A DNA stretch of 64,000 bases from positions 435,001 through 499,000 of the forward strand of contig JAUIRK010000007.1 of assembly GCA_030549495.1 (NCBI GenBank). Reading direction: 5' to 3'. Within the stretch, counting starts at the first letter, position 1. Each line of letters starts with the position of its first letter. The notes beneath the pieces were generated by a model. It searched no databases. It saw nothing but the letters and a program-made list of their open reading frames with translations, and was not told the DNA's origin. The translations under genes were made by a program, and so were the position numbers. Shown here piece by piece: positions 36,401 through 47,449 of the stretch. Origin of the DNA: Nectonema munidae (lineage: Eukaryota; Nematomorpha; Nectonematoida; Nectonematidae).

Positions 36401-39400
36401 ACCGCCAAATTTGACAAATATCGGCCACGCGGCGCAACAGAAAATTCAGAACCCACTAAATATATATTGAGCATTTTGTAAATAATAAATCTTATTTAAA
36501 ATTAAAATAGTAGATTTAATATTTGATTAATCTATCCCATTTTGTGCACATCAACATATAATAATGTTTCGAATATTTTTTGCTTAACCAATATTAGACC
36601 ACGAGTAAAAATATTTTTTGTTCTTCCACACATTTTATTTTATATGCTTCTTCAGTATTGTTTTGGATATTTCTGTAAAATTAATGATAATTTTTTCAAT
36701 TTTAAATTAAGAAACACCACTACAAATGAAGTGGTTGGGTTTTGAATAAAATTTATTTAAAAAATAAAAAGATATATTTTAACTATAAAAAAATATGCCT
36801 AATTAAAATTTTGAAAACAATTTTTTTATATCCAATGGTTTTTTACATTTTTGCACGCAATTATGCATTTTTTTTAAAAGAATACAAATTCTAACTTGAG
36901 AAGAATTTTTTCATTGTCAATTTTTCCTTTAAAAATATAAACCTGAAAAGGAATTCCAAATTTTCTAGATAAAATCCACAAGTTATACTCTAATCTTATT
37001 GGTTTTGCTTTGATAAATTGCTTACAACTATGTCTACAAAAATAAGTCAGCATATATTCATCAATACAATGGAAATTTTCGAAAGCGACACATTTGGCTA
37101 GCTTTGATTGAGCAAATTGTAAAAAATTTCACCTTTGGACATATTTTTACTAGAACGGTTAAAATTAATTATCTGCAGAATGGATGAATGATTTAATTTC
37201 TAATTCACTAGGCAACATCAAATTTGCTTCCTTTGCGAAACTAGCAAATACTTGTTCAAAGAGTATCACTATGTTCAAATTTATTAGTCATTTGGCCTCA
37301 TTCGTTTTACTTCGCTTCTATTTTTTTACATTTTCTTCCGTAAGGATTAATTTATATTCTATTAAAATAAATGCTTTTACCTCAAAACTTATTATTCTTA
37401 TTTAGCAATTGTTATACAGTTTCTATGGTAGTTTGTAACTATGGGGTTTCTATGAGTAGCTTATGCTTCGAACAACATGAAGCACTTGCATTCACTTTTG
37501 TTGCGCTATTTTTGTCCACTTAATCGTTTTTATTATCCTAGTACTAACGACATTTATTTAACATGTTAAGATCTATATATGTGTTTACAATGGCTGCACA
37601 TATGATTAGCAAATATGCATACATGAAGAGCATATTTTTTAAGGATGAATAACATCGAAATTATAGGCGCAACTTGAAACAGATAGAAATGGGTATGACG
37701 ACTATGGAAATTCGTTCTTATATCTGTCTTATACTGATATTACACAATTAATAATAAATTTGTTTTAAGTATAATAACATCCTTATCTTTTTTAGACTAA
37801 TTTCCAAAAATGGATTGGGAAAGTTTTCTTTTTCATGGAACTCATTCTACAAATTTCGGAAAAGACATTCAGATGGAAGTTACGAGGAACTAAGTATGCA
37901 TAGTTTTACTCCTTGTAAAATATTCGGCAATAGAAGAACTTTACCCATTCACAGATTTTAAACACAATCCACAATAAAGGTTAATGCCCATAATTATTTG
38001 TTTTATTCCCGCATTTCATTTCATTCCATATAACCATGAATACTTTAAATGAAAAATTTTCCAATCTGAATATTAAACTTATTATGAATCTCCCTCCACC
38101 GCCGCCTCCCTACTAGTACAGTTGTGCCTGCCCCTTTTAGGCGAGATTATCGGCACAGCTTAAAAGCATATGTGAGTATATTACTATTCATACCTAGAAA
38201 ATATAAGTTATTAGTGTTTCAAAATAATAGTTAAAATATTTTTATTTTCAGTTTAACATTTCTGACACATACATACACACACACAAACACACATCCATGG
38301 TGGAATATGAATTTTCCGTGGTGGAATTTACCTAGAACCCAATGTTTACATTGTGTAAATCTATAATAGTCCCATTGATCTAAGAGGCTATAAATTTTCT
38401 ATGTAAAAAATTATTTCTTCCTACATTATTTTTGTTTTATAGGTAAATAGAACGTTTTTATTTATTTTTTTTTACTTAGTCATTTGGTTGATTAGTAATG
38501 CTAGTTACAAATTTTTTTTTTGTAAAAAAATTTGCCTAAAAATTATTCTATATTAACTTTTCCCAGTTATTATTAATAAGTATTGTAAGATACCATGTAA
38601 TATTTTAAGTATTCTTTTTTGAAAAGGAGCAAACTTTACACAAAAGCTTTTTAAAAGTACTTGAATTTATCTTTCCCTGTCGGTTGCCGGTGTTAAAGAA
38701 GAGTATGTATTTAATTATTTTTGGACATTCATAGTTTCCTTTTTATTATTTTGTTCCTGCACTCATTTTCTAGATTCACTTACATCCTCTTCTAATTCAA
38801 ACACACTTTTTGCACCCTTCTTACATCTATTTGTTATTTTGTTTTTCCAAAATATAACATTTATTTTGTGAAAAATATTTTTTAATTTCTATGTACTTTT
38901 AAATAAAAATATTATTTATATATAATAATAATAATAATAATTATAATTTATTATAATTATTATATATATAGTTTTAAAATTTATTGAAAGAAACTATAGC
39001 AATAATCTATACAATAATCATTTAGATTGTTTATCAAAAACAATGAAATTAATATGAATTCTATTTTTGAAGCAAAAGAATTTAGGAAGTTTTTTTTATT
39101 TAATTTCGATTCTCAAAAAATCTATTTACAAAATGATAAGCAAAGGGTATATAACAGATACATGACGCAATAACCATAGAAACAACTTTTTTTCCCTGAG
39201 AGTACTTGCTTTTATGGAAATACTAACAAAGCTTTGTTTTGAACTGATAGATTATACTCATATAGAGATAGTATAATCTAGTGGCTAACAACAACAACAA
39301 CAACAAATAATCTCCAACCTTCTCTCGTGTAGATTTTTTTCACATTCAAGTTCCCAGGAGCTTGGATTTGTATATTTTTAATTTTGTATTGCAGTTTTAT

Positions 39401-42400
39401 TCGTATTTACAATTAATTTGAGCATTAAAAAAGTATGTTTTCATTTAATGCGGAGAATACCTACCATTTACCAGGCATCATATTCACGTGCTTTCGTAAT
39501 TTCTTACAGGATCCTGTGATGATTTTGCTTGCGACAAAGGAAACCTAAAAGGAGAATACTGCATCCACCGATCATTACTTTGTAACGGAGTTGTCGAATG
39601 TATCAACAATGACGCCGATGAAGACAAACGGCATTGTTTAAAAAGCAAAAATGATACAGGTTTTTTTCTGTTTCATAAATTTTTTTATTTATAAGCTTCG
39701 ACGATACAAAAATTTTAATAACAAAATTCCATCTTCATACCTTTATATTTCTAATAGCTCTTTAATTATGTCGCAAAATTGATTGTGGAAAAAGTATTGC
39801 TAATATTTTTCCTATGCAAAAAATGAATGCATTTTTTAGCGGAAACACAAGATTTCATGAACAACCCAAGCGAGGTTTCGCTGACAGCTTAGTTACTTTT
39901 AATTAATTAGGTACACTTTTATAAGTAATTTCGTTTTAATTTGGTGTACCTTTTTCAAACCTGATCCTACTTCTGCGTGAAATTTAATATCTGTTTATAC
40001 TCAAAACTGATCAATTGAATCGTTTCTAAACTCATTGTCTGATAAATGATAAGGAAATATGAACAGAAATTTTGAAGCAGGAAAAAATTATGAAAAAAGT
40101 TATGAAAAAAAATTTAATAAAGGGTATTGTCACAAAGTTTTTTAATTGGAATATTATCAGTTTTAAATTTGTTTCTTTAATCTTACCGTTCTGTTTTTCT
40201 GTTTCTAACATGAATTGGAAAACTGCCCTAAACATTTATACACCAAATAATTGAACTTAGTGTTGTTATATATAAATATATATATTAAGGTTATAACTTT
40301 TTTTCGACATGGTGTTCCTATAATAAATTTCATTCCGTTTTTATATAGAATTAAATGAAAAAATTCTTTTAACTCAATTCTTAAAAAAGTTTATGCACTA
40401 AGCAAAAAGACATTCAAGAGCCACTAATACACATTTTGAAGAAAAAAATCATTTAATCAACATTGATAAAAAGATTCACCTTTGTTCATTCATTTCATCG
40501 TCAAATTACTTAAAATAAATTTTTCTGATATCATATTTTTGTTTTTGCTGCTTTGATAAATATTCGGAATAATTTTAACAGCTTTTTTTGCACATATATT
40601 ACTCTTTGTGATGTTCAATTTTGAATCTTATTTTTTCCAATGATTTTGAAAACTTGACATCGCTATTTTATAATGTTTTAATACTTTTGATAGTTTTTCT
40701 AAATTATTTTTATTATATTTCTGATTATAGAACCAAAATTTCGTCCAGTCATAACAAATATAGTGGCGTGTATTTAACAAGGAGGTTCTCCATTTGGGTA
40801 AAAGAATAAAAGCAAGAAGTGTAAAAGTTGTTTAGAGTTCCACCTTGCTCTACTCATGTTTGGAAGTTTTAAAAACTTAACTTTTGGAAAAACACCGTTT
40901 GTTTCATAATGTTCAAAAACATTTATTAAATGAAACCAAACCTTCATATCATCTCTGCACCCTGATTTCTCATAAATTTTTTCTTTACGATTTACGAAAT
41001 TTGATATCATGTTGCTGTAATTATTCATAATTTCTTCGATAAACAGATATTCTATGCAGTGGGATGTGGTGTTTTCTTTTAAATTTTGACTCATGACAAG
41101 ATAGAGAATTCTATCAAGTATATGATACTGACAACTTATATATTGTGGTGTTGACGTGTAGCATCATGGGTAATTATTTTTATTGACTTTCAAAGCTTCT
41201 ATACCTTGCAACAAAATTAGCGTTTGTTTTCGATTTGCCATCAATTATCCTTACTTCACTTGTTTCTATAGCTTTAACTTGTATTTCTGCTGCATTTATC
41301 CGTACTTCAACTGTTTCTATAACTATAACTTGAATTTCATTACCTTCAATTTTTTTCATCAAAATGAACACACCAGAACTCATTCGATAAGTTCAAAATT
41401 AATTCTTTTTTTCAGATTTATTCCCTTTCTTTGAACACCTTGGTATATTGCTGCTTGACTTGGAATTGGAACATTAATGCCTTGCTGGACCAAATTTTTG
41501 AAAACTTTACCAGTTTTGTTCGTTGATAACGACAAATTTGTTACTAAATTAGTAGCTAGCTATGTTTTATTATATTTTTTAATTTTTGAAAACTCATCTT
41601 CGCTTTAAAATTCTACTCATCGAAGATTCCGATTTATCATCTTCATTTGTAATGATTGACTTATCTATTGTGTGTTCTTCAGTTTTTTTATTCTTTTTGG
41701 CAGATAGATAGCGTGTTCTTTCGTTAATTCATTATTCGATTGATTGTGTATCCTTATTTTCCTTTACTCTCAACTTAAAAAAAATTATCTTCTGAACAAT
41801 GCGAATCACCTTTCGCTTGCCTAATATCAAATATTTCACCAAAACCATTGAGTTTTGTTTTTTTCAAGCATTTTTGATTAAAAAAATAATCAGATTATTT
41901 ACTTTGAACTGGATATCAGAAAAGCGTGTAAAATTAATTGTTCTTCTCATAAACCTTTAATTTCATCTCTAATGACGTTGACTATTTCTTTTTTCCCCTT
42001 AATTTTTTTGCAAGAAAATAAAAGCGTCCTATGATATGCGTCTTCAACGGCTTTCTGGTGAAATCCTTCAAAGAACTTTTTTGGAAAGGAATACCTATCC
42101 TTTTTCTATTAGAATTTTGAAATTTTTACAAATTATCTGTACATCGGTTTTTGTTTTTTTTATCACTTAGAAATTATTTTCATTTGACCTAATTGCTATG
42201 AAATTATCTTTTTTTCAGAAATTCGAAAAAGTTGGTTCAAAGAATTATATTAATTCTAAAACAAATATTTATTTAAAATATTATAAAATAAAAATTTGAA
42301 ATTATATTTGGTTCTAACCTACTTTATTCTTAACAGAAATCCATATACTAAAAATTAATTACAGACAGTTATACGTGAGATTTTTTAAGCAAATTATTTA

Positions 42401-43082
42401 AAGCATTTTTTGCTTTTCAATAAAAAAGTTCATTGAATTACAATATAGAAAAACGATTTTTTTAAAAGAATGAAAAGTTCTAATCCTAATATATAAATAA
42501 ATTATATATTTTGAGATAAGCTGTTGCATGATTAAAATTTTCAAGAGTTTGTTTGCTTTTTACAACAAAAGTAAAAAATGGTTGAATTTTTTTGAAAAAT
42601 GCAAACTAGATTTTATTTGGTTTTTCTTGTTGGGATTAGGCAAACTTGGCAACCCAGATCATTACTTAACTAACTTATTTTTTCAAGATGTAAGCATATT
42701 TGCTACCTCATCGATGGCGAATGATCCACAAGTTAGAAAGCACTCGATCAAGCTGCCCCTACTCCTGTTACTGATCCCATGCAGTGTAGCTCTTCTCTCC
42801 CTACTAGCTTACTTCTTGTATCGCAGAAATCACATTCGCAAATACAACATTAAGCTCTACAACTCCGCCTACAGTAGCGTTAGCAAAAGTAACAACAACC
42901 CGGATGAAATTCTCACTACCTCCATCTTGAAAGATGAGAGCAACGATTGTAGCAACAACATGCAATCCACCCTTCTGCATAACAACACAAATAACAACAA
43001 AAGTAGTCTCAGCACACCACATTTGAAAGGGAAGCAAAACGGCATTGACGATGAAAACAGTAAAGTCAAGTTCAATCTTTAA
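27229..43082 (+). CDS. CUB-CUB-LDLa type I membrane protein, NETO-like (7 exons)
   Basis: Exons 27229-27424, 29287-29552, 30189-30353, 30408-30612, 37796-37893, 39510-39659 and 42688-43082 join in frame at all six junctions, giving at least 491 residues. Order: a Cys-rich start, CUB1, CUB2, one LDLa module, a transmembrane segment and an Asn/Ser-rich cytoplasmic tail of about 100 residues ending KVKFNL. CUB-CUB-LDLa-TM is the order of NETO proteins, which bind kainate/ionotropic glutamate receptors at synapses; LEV-10 and SOL proteins of nematodes are related in kind. By topology the CUB and LDLa modules would be outside the cell. The first exon begins mid-codon, so a signal-peptide exon is missing. 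Introns range from 54 bp to 7.2 kb and hold mobile-element remains. Architecture and splice phases are seen; the NETO assignment is inference, since a shortened LEV-10-like protein would look similar. Confidence 0.75.
29287..29552 (+). CDS. Exon 2: second half of CUB1
   Basis: Acceptor TACTACAG, donor GTATTT. Encodes RCYSELLWGSSNCG and, later, CACGNTKAFKTVFTGTSSET with VLKFIVPRSYYGVDFRASFE, the C-terminal strands of a CUB domain (F.S....V.IKF......GF.A.F.F). Takes the single base needed by exon 1 and leaves one base for exon 3. Confidence 0.75.
30189..30353 (+). CDS. Exon 3: first half of CUB2
   Basis: Acceptor ATTTCCTAG. Encodes NCHSIFSNKASGKIISPNFP then KVYPPQTICNWFIENNENKD and FLLNFTDLKISSN, a textbook CUB start (SG.I.SPN.P..YP....C.W.I). 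Ends before the mini-intron donor GGTAGAA. Confidence 0.8.
30354..30407 (+). other. 54-bp mini-intron inside CUB2
   Basis: Starts GTAGAACA and ends TTATTATTTAG. It is 54 bases, a multiple of three, and contains the only two in-frame stops of the CUB2 coding block (30371-30373 and 30380-30382). Removal keeps the frame and joins SSN to VAHDYNEG. Two mobile-element introns in this window have the same size (52 and 53 bp), supporting a short-intron class here. Confidence 0.7.
30408..30612 (+). CDS. Exon 4: rest of CUB2
   Basis: Encodes AHDYNEGEALLVINFRSNVS, and ends SNTLPIVETKSSRVLIR at donor GTAAATAT. The final S..VLIRF-type strand continues in exon 5 across a codon split 2+1. Confidence 0.75.
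31267..32725. other. Intron DNA, nothing recognised
   Basis: Part of the 7.2-kb intron 30613-37795. The frame at 30961-31266 (101 residues) has no domain I recognise and no splice context; not called as a gene. Confidence 0.35.
32726..32836 (-). mobile_element. TTAA-flanked piggyBac-type MITE, copy 2
   Basis: A 111-bp unit with inverted ends CCCATTAAG...CTTAATGGG, flanked by TTAA (32722-32725 and 32837-32840). Its inside is the reverse complement of the core of copy 1 at 23757-23887 (two GCAGACGAT-type motifs). A second TTTAACCCAT at 32734-32743 repeats the end just inside it. Lies in the large intron of the CUB-LDLa gene. Confidence 0.75.
32841..36203. other. Intron DNA, nothing recognised
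   Basis: Several patches (33120-33700 and 35000-36130) look less AT-rich and may hold unrecognised control regions; no exon or element can be supported. Overlapping frames at 35571-35920 lack domains. Confidence 0.35.
36204..36437 (-). pseudogene. Possible Tc1-type helix-turn-helix fragment
   Basis: The 77-residue frame contains LSLDKQG-like ISLDKQGRIIMLTLRKSDIS with HIAKKLGRS, resembling the first helix-turn-helix of a Tc1-type transposase (GRI..L...G.S...IAK.LGRS). No catalytic part nearby. Weak call. Confidence 0.3.
36530..37165 (-). pseudogene. piggyBac/PGBD-type transposase fragment
   Basis: From about 37090 down, the minus strand encodes CIDEYMLTYFCRHSCKQFIK, then AKPIRLEYNLWILSRKFGIP and FQVYIFKGK. 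The IDE.M..Y......KQFI..KPIR.G.K.W core with the first catalytic Asp is a PGBD-type piggyBac feature. The rest decays downstream with many breaks. Not the same lineage as the element at 48999. Located in the intron before exon 5. Confidence 0.6.
37796..37893 (+). CDS. Exon 5: last strands of CUB2 and linker
   Basis: Acceptor TTATCTTTTTTAG, donor GTATGC. Encodes LISKNGLGKFSFSWNSFYKF, the closing G.GF.F.W strands of CUB2, then a basic linker RKRHSDGSYEEL. In-frame with exons 4 and 6 (98 bases). Confidence 0.7.
38297..38334. repeat. Isolated GGTGGAAT/TTCCGTGG motif
   Basis: TGGTGGAATATGAATTTTCC followed by GTGGTGGAATTTACCT, the same motif as the tandem pair at 741-802. Confidence 0.5.
38921..38971. 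repeat. ATA/TA microsatellite
   Basis: A run of ATA triplets passing into TTATAAT and TATATATA sequence, in the intron before exon 6. Confidence 0.8.
39287..39307. repeat. CAA microsatellite
   Basis: About six consecutive CAA/ACA triplets, in the intron before exon 6. Confidence 0.8.
39510..39659 (+). CDS. Exon 6: LDL-receptor class A module
   Basis: Acceptor TTTCTTACAG, donor GTTTTT. Encodes six Cys in LDLa order: SCDDFACDKGNLKGEYCIHR followed by SLLCNGVVECINNDADEDKR and HCL. The CNG...C...DED..HC calcium-binding end is clear, with Asp/Glu ligands in place. The most certain exon of the gene. Confidence 0.88.
40770..42090 (-). pseudogene. Broken, unclassified mobile-element-like ORF
   Basis: On the minus strand, fragments of one protein can be followed in order: KKFFEGFHQKAVEDAYHRTL near 42070, VQQGINVPIPSQAAIYQGV near 41480, and an open frame of 106 residues (40774-41094) with FPKVKFLKLPNMSRARWNSK. 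The ARWNS.. motif recalls other unnamed repeated arthropod proteins; the class is unknown to me. It is a fossil with several breaks, lying in the last intron of the CUB-LDLa gene. Confidence 0.35.
41245..41346 (-). repeat. 51-bp tandem pair (17-residue repeat)
   Basis: Two units with a 51-base period. On the minus strand they read as EIQVIVIETVEVRINAA and EIQVKAIETSEVRI in the frame 41180-41383. The period of exactly 17 codons fits a duplication inside a former coding sequence. Confidence 0.6.
42688..43082 (+). CDS. Exon 7: transmembrane segment, tail and stop
   Basis: Acceptor TTTTTTCAAG; takes the one base left by exon 6. Encodes a short stalk, then LPLLLLLIPCSVALLSLLAY with FLYRRN, a transmembrane helix followed by a basic stop-transfer. 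The tail is rich in Asn and Ser (KSNNNPDE, HNNTNNNKSS) and ends KVKFNL at TAA 43080-43082. The local base composition is more coding-like than its surroundings. Confidence 0.8.
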
Positions 43083-43338
43083 TCACACATATATCAAAAG
43101 AACCTAATTTCCTTTCTATGCAAACTTTGTCACGACACATTCATCACACTTTTTTATCACCCAATTTATTACAATCCAACATTAATGTATATAGATATAT
43201 ATATATTTATGTAATTTATTTATTTATTTGTCCTTATTTTGTTATTTTTTGTAAAATATACCAGCATATAAAATGAATTTTAAAAAGTCAAATTTCTTGA
43301 TTTTCGTGAAAAAAGTTTATTATGAATATTCAAAAGAA

Positions 43339-43344
43339 AATAAA
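43339..43344 (+). promoter_or_regulatory. Possible poly(A) signal of the CUB-LDLa gene
   Basis: AATAAA 257 bases after the stop codon, on the right strand. Confidence 0.35.
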
Positions 43345-43689
43345 TTATATACGCATGTTAGATTGTGTGATTGTTCGTATGATAATGCTACTATATTTTG
43401 TAATTGCATACGCTCTTAAAGTATTTATACGCATTTTACTGATAATAATAATAATATATATTATTATTCCAAAATGTAGCAATTTTTGTGCATCGTGATT
43501 TTGGTAATTGTTATGTAATAAATATATTAAATTTTTGGAACTTACTTTACAAAGTCTCAACTCTTCGAAATTTTTGTGCATAATTTAATCGCATATACAT
43601 AAACTTAATGTTGATAATGGCCAAACTAGGAAAGTTTTAAAAATATTAATCCTATTTTTGCTATTTAAAATTAATATACAAATATAAAG

Positions 43690-46600
43690 ATAAGAAGAAA
43701 TGTGATCATGAGGCTTGATTGAAATGAATTTAAATACTTCAAATACAATATTTTTTTACATTCCATCTAACCCAGTATTAGCTAGTACCTCTTACTCCCA
43801 AATTGTAACTAGTCCCGTATTACCAAAGTCACACATAATAAATGAGCACTCCTTCTCTGAGAATGCCATTTTAAAAATAGCGCTCTCTATTTTCAAATCA
43901 CCACTGTTCAAAGAACAGTGGGAGAAAATGGTGAGCGCAGTGGCTGCGTACCTCCTACTAGAGTGTCAGTAAATAGGATAGTGTAGTGCCAATCTGTAAT
44001 GCTCAAATTTTTACACTTCAACATCAACCGCTTGGCTAAGAAACGTAGAGCTCTAATTGAGCTCCTTACCGAAAATAATATAGATGTCTTCTCTCTGAAC
44101 GAAGTCAAATCTCAAGCCAAGTATTCCATCCGCATCCTCGGATATAGGACATGTGTGCATCCTGGAACAAGCCACTCACAAGGTCTAGCGATGGGTGTGC
44201 GAGAGGGGTTTAAGGTTTCCAGTTTCACGATAAATGACTCTGGAGGCTCGATGGCCCTGAAGATCTTGGCAGAGCTGGACATTTAGTTGTGCTGGGTTGT
44301 TACAACCCGCCTAGTAACCCTCTGTTGGACTACGAATTTATTGAAAGATATCTTCGCTCCTCCGATAAGGTGCTACAACTAGGTGACCTAAACGCTCACC
44401 ACACTAGGCTGTTCAGTGAAACCAATAACGCGGCTGGCACCGACTTACTCAAGTTGGTAGAGGATTCGTATGCGTTTATCGCTAACGAGCCAATACCGAC
44501 TCGTGATAAGAATGTGTTAGACCTTGCAATCATGTCTTTATCTAAGACCACTTCTAGCCTCAATAGTGGTTATCCAGGATTGCTGTATATCTGACCACAA
44601 GCCCTTGTTGGTCACAGTTTCCTTAGGTACACAATTCACGGCTGACAAGGGAAATTTAATGAAGAGGTGGGTCTTCAGCCAAGCCATCTGGGATAGGTTT
44701 AGGTCGTTACTAAATGATTCAGCCCCGCGGGTCATGATGTGCATAGGAGTAAAACCTCCTGAGGAACTTGCGGAGTGTGTTAACGATGCTATTCTCTCTG
44801 CGGCACGAGAGGCAGTTCCCTTGAAGGAGGTTAGAAAATACGAAAATCGAATTCTGAAGAATGTCCTATTACTCATCAAAGAAAAACGAGCTCTCTATAG
44901 AAAATACATTCACACTAGGGACGCCGAGACAAAGAATCTCATCAATCGATTACAAAAACTCATTAGGAAAAAGCTCGGCGAAACCACATCTAGGAAAGTT
45001 ACAAGCATCACAAAAGCCTCTAACCCGCTACAGGGCTCTTCGAAGTTCTGGAACCTGGTTAGAGGGCTGAAGCCTGGCTGCAAAGGTCCAACGTCGGTCA
45101 CTTGGAATAACCGAATAGCCATTGAGGCGGAAGATAAATGTGCACTGCTTGCTGATTATTACGAAGATGTGTATAGGACAAATCCAGGTCGGAAAAATTT
45201 TAATTCTGAAATTGAGTTTTTTAGGCGTTTACCTGCGACGAACGACACTAACTTCATCCTAGAGGACCTGGTTCAAATCATTAAAAAGCTTAAAGCTAGG
45301 AAAGCGGCGGGATGGGATAAAGCTAGTAATCTATTCATTAAGAATCTTCCCCCTAGGTTTAGGACGTCTTGCTGGCATAACTAATATAAGATATATAACT
45401 CTTTTATAAAAGATGGGTTTTACCCAGACTGCTATAAAAGGGCTATACTTATTTGTGTGCCAAAGGCTGGCAAGAAGAGCGGCAAACGGAGTGATCTACG
45501 GCCTATCAGTCTTCTCCCTTGCCTGAGCAAAGTGACAAATTAATTTTTGGAGTACTCGATGCTTGATGCAAGGAACATGCAATTATCCCAGAAGAACAGT
45601 TTGGATTTAAAAAAGGTTTATCAACAAATCATGCTCTGCTTGCCTTGCGTCATGATGTTGCTAAAAGCTTAAATGATGGCCTCTACGTACGGATGATATC
45701 TTACGACCTGGAGAAGGCTTTTGATAGTCTGGCATGATGGTTTGCTGTTCAAACTTAGTAGCATGTTTGTGCCATCATGCATCTTCAAGGTAGTTCACAG
45801 TTTCCTTTCTCGACGCTCATTCCAGATCGGTATAAATAACAAATTTTCAAGGAGAATAAGCCTAGGCCGCGGGGTCCCCCAAGGTTCACCTCTAAGCCCT
45901 CTTCTGTTCAACATCTACATATCTGATATTAGGGACTCTTTCAATAAGTCAATCTATGCTAGAATAATCAGTTTCGCAGACGACATATGTGTATATTACT
46001 CCGCTAAGCGTGTTCTGCGTATTTGCAAACACATTACGGACGTAAATACCATATTAGTGGGTATTTCACTGGATGGAACCTTAAGGTGAATTACTTTAAA
46101 TGCAAGTTCATCATCTTTGGCGCTAATTTTCCCAAAAATAACCCGCCAACTATAGGGAATATTCCCCGAGTTCGCCACCTAAAATATCTAGGAATCAATT
46201 GGGATGCAGGATTTAGTTCATCGTGAAGCTCACGAAAAGATAAAAAAAAAAGGGGAAGAAAGATCTAGCGCTATATGGATGTCTTAAAGACCTTGGGGTC
46301 AATTCCACGGTGGTAAGCAAGGTCTTTAAAATCCTAACAATGCCGAAATTGACTTATGGAAACTCCATTTTGGGATGCCTTCCCTCAACTTGGACCAACA
46401 AAATAGACGACCTCGTGTATAAACTTTTTAGGACTGTTTATGGCAACCCTTTCACTATTGCTCATAGCCTCCATTTTAACCTCCTTTTCTTGGTTCCAGA
46501 AAAGGTTGGAGAAATTAAAAAGTTTATAGAAAAACTAAGGACACAAGCATTGCCCACAATTATGCTAAGCTTGGGAGCTGACGCAAACCCAGGCTGAAGC

Positions 46601-47430
46601 GTTCTTGGGAGTATATGCTAAAAAAGAGAAAAGTTATCCTAGGTGACTACCCATATACAATAGCCCCCAAGCAATAGGGAATTCTGCGTTCTGCGATATA
46701 GTTCTGTTTTTTTCTGAGTTCTAGATCCGCCTACTTAAATTTAGGAATGGCACAAGGTATAAGTTCCAAAACAGTTTCATGTTACGAGCTAGGTTAGGCA
46801 TAGTCTGTAATCTGGCCTCTGTAGGAGTCCTCTTGTAGGACCGTCTAAACATTCCAATATTAAAACATATATCCTAGAGACAACATTTAGGGATTATGTC
46901 AAATTCCAGGGGTAGATTGTTCCTAACCTAGCATGCCCTAAATTATGTATATCTTTCTTACCCACTATAACATGTATCAAATATTATTTATTAATAATAT
47001 ATAATATATTGCATGCCTTCTAACGCTTCTATTTTTGTAACATATACCTTTTATAATCATATTCTTTTATTTAGGAACAAGCTACATTCCGTCGTGCCGG
47101 TTTTTTACCCTGGTTTTCTTCCTCTGAAGAATTCAAAGGTTTTTACGGTTAGGTAGTGCTCTGGCGACCCGATTCTACGTGGTTAGTAATCAAGCTATCA
47201 CTAGACATTAAGTTTGTTTCCCTAATTGGGAGCATTCGCGTTAGGATAGTATCGATCACTCAGCTGTATTTGTAACATAAATTCTTGTAAAATAATATAT
47301 ATAACAAGGTATAGCTATGCAGTAACAAGGGCCGGTAGGCGTTTAGTGGGATGGAAAGTCCAGGTAGACCTGGACTCAGCATTCCGGGCGGGCCACGATA
47401 TCCGAAAGAATGGGTGCGAACGCCAAAAAC
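43690..47430 (+). mobile_element. Broken Jockey/I-group LINE, relatively GC-rich
   Basis: An ORF1-like tail (43715-43972, SYSQIVTSPVLPKSHII) precedes an apurinic-type endonuclease and reverse transcriptase in several frames. Endonuclease signs: LHFNINRLAKKRRALIELL, FSLNEVKSQ, QLGDLNAHH and ISDHKPLLVTVS (44594-44630). Reverse transcriptase signs: RKAAGWDKASNLFIKNL near 45300, LRPISLLPCLSK near 45500, GVPQGSPLSPLLFNIYISDI and SFADDICVYY near 45975, with both catalytic Asp. A C-terminal part at 46310-46597 includes LTYGNSILG. At least six frame breaks or stops make it dead. The 3' region to about 47430 lacks coding but keeps the higher G+C; the exact end is uncertain. Confidence 0.8.
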
Positions 47431-47449
47431 AACTTAATTAATTAATGTC

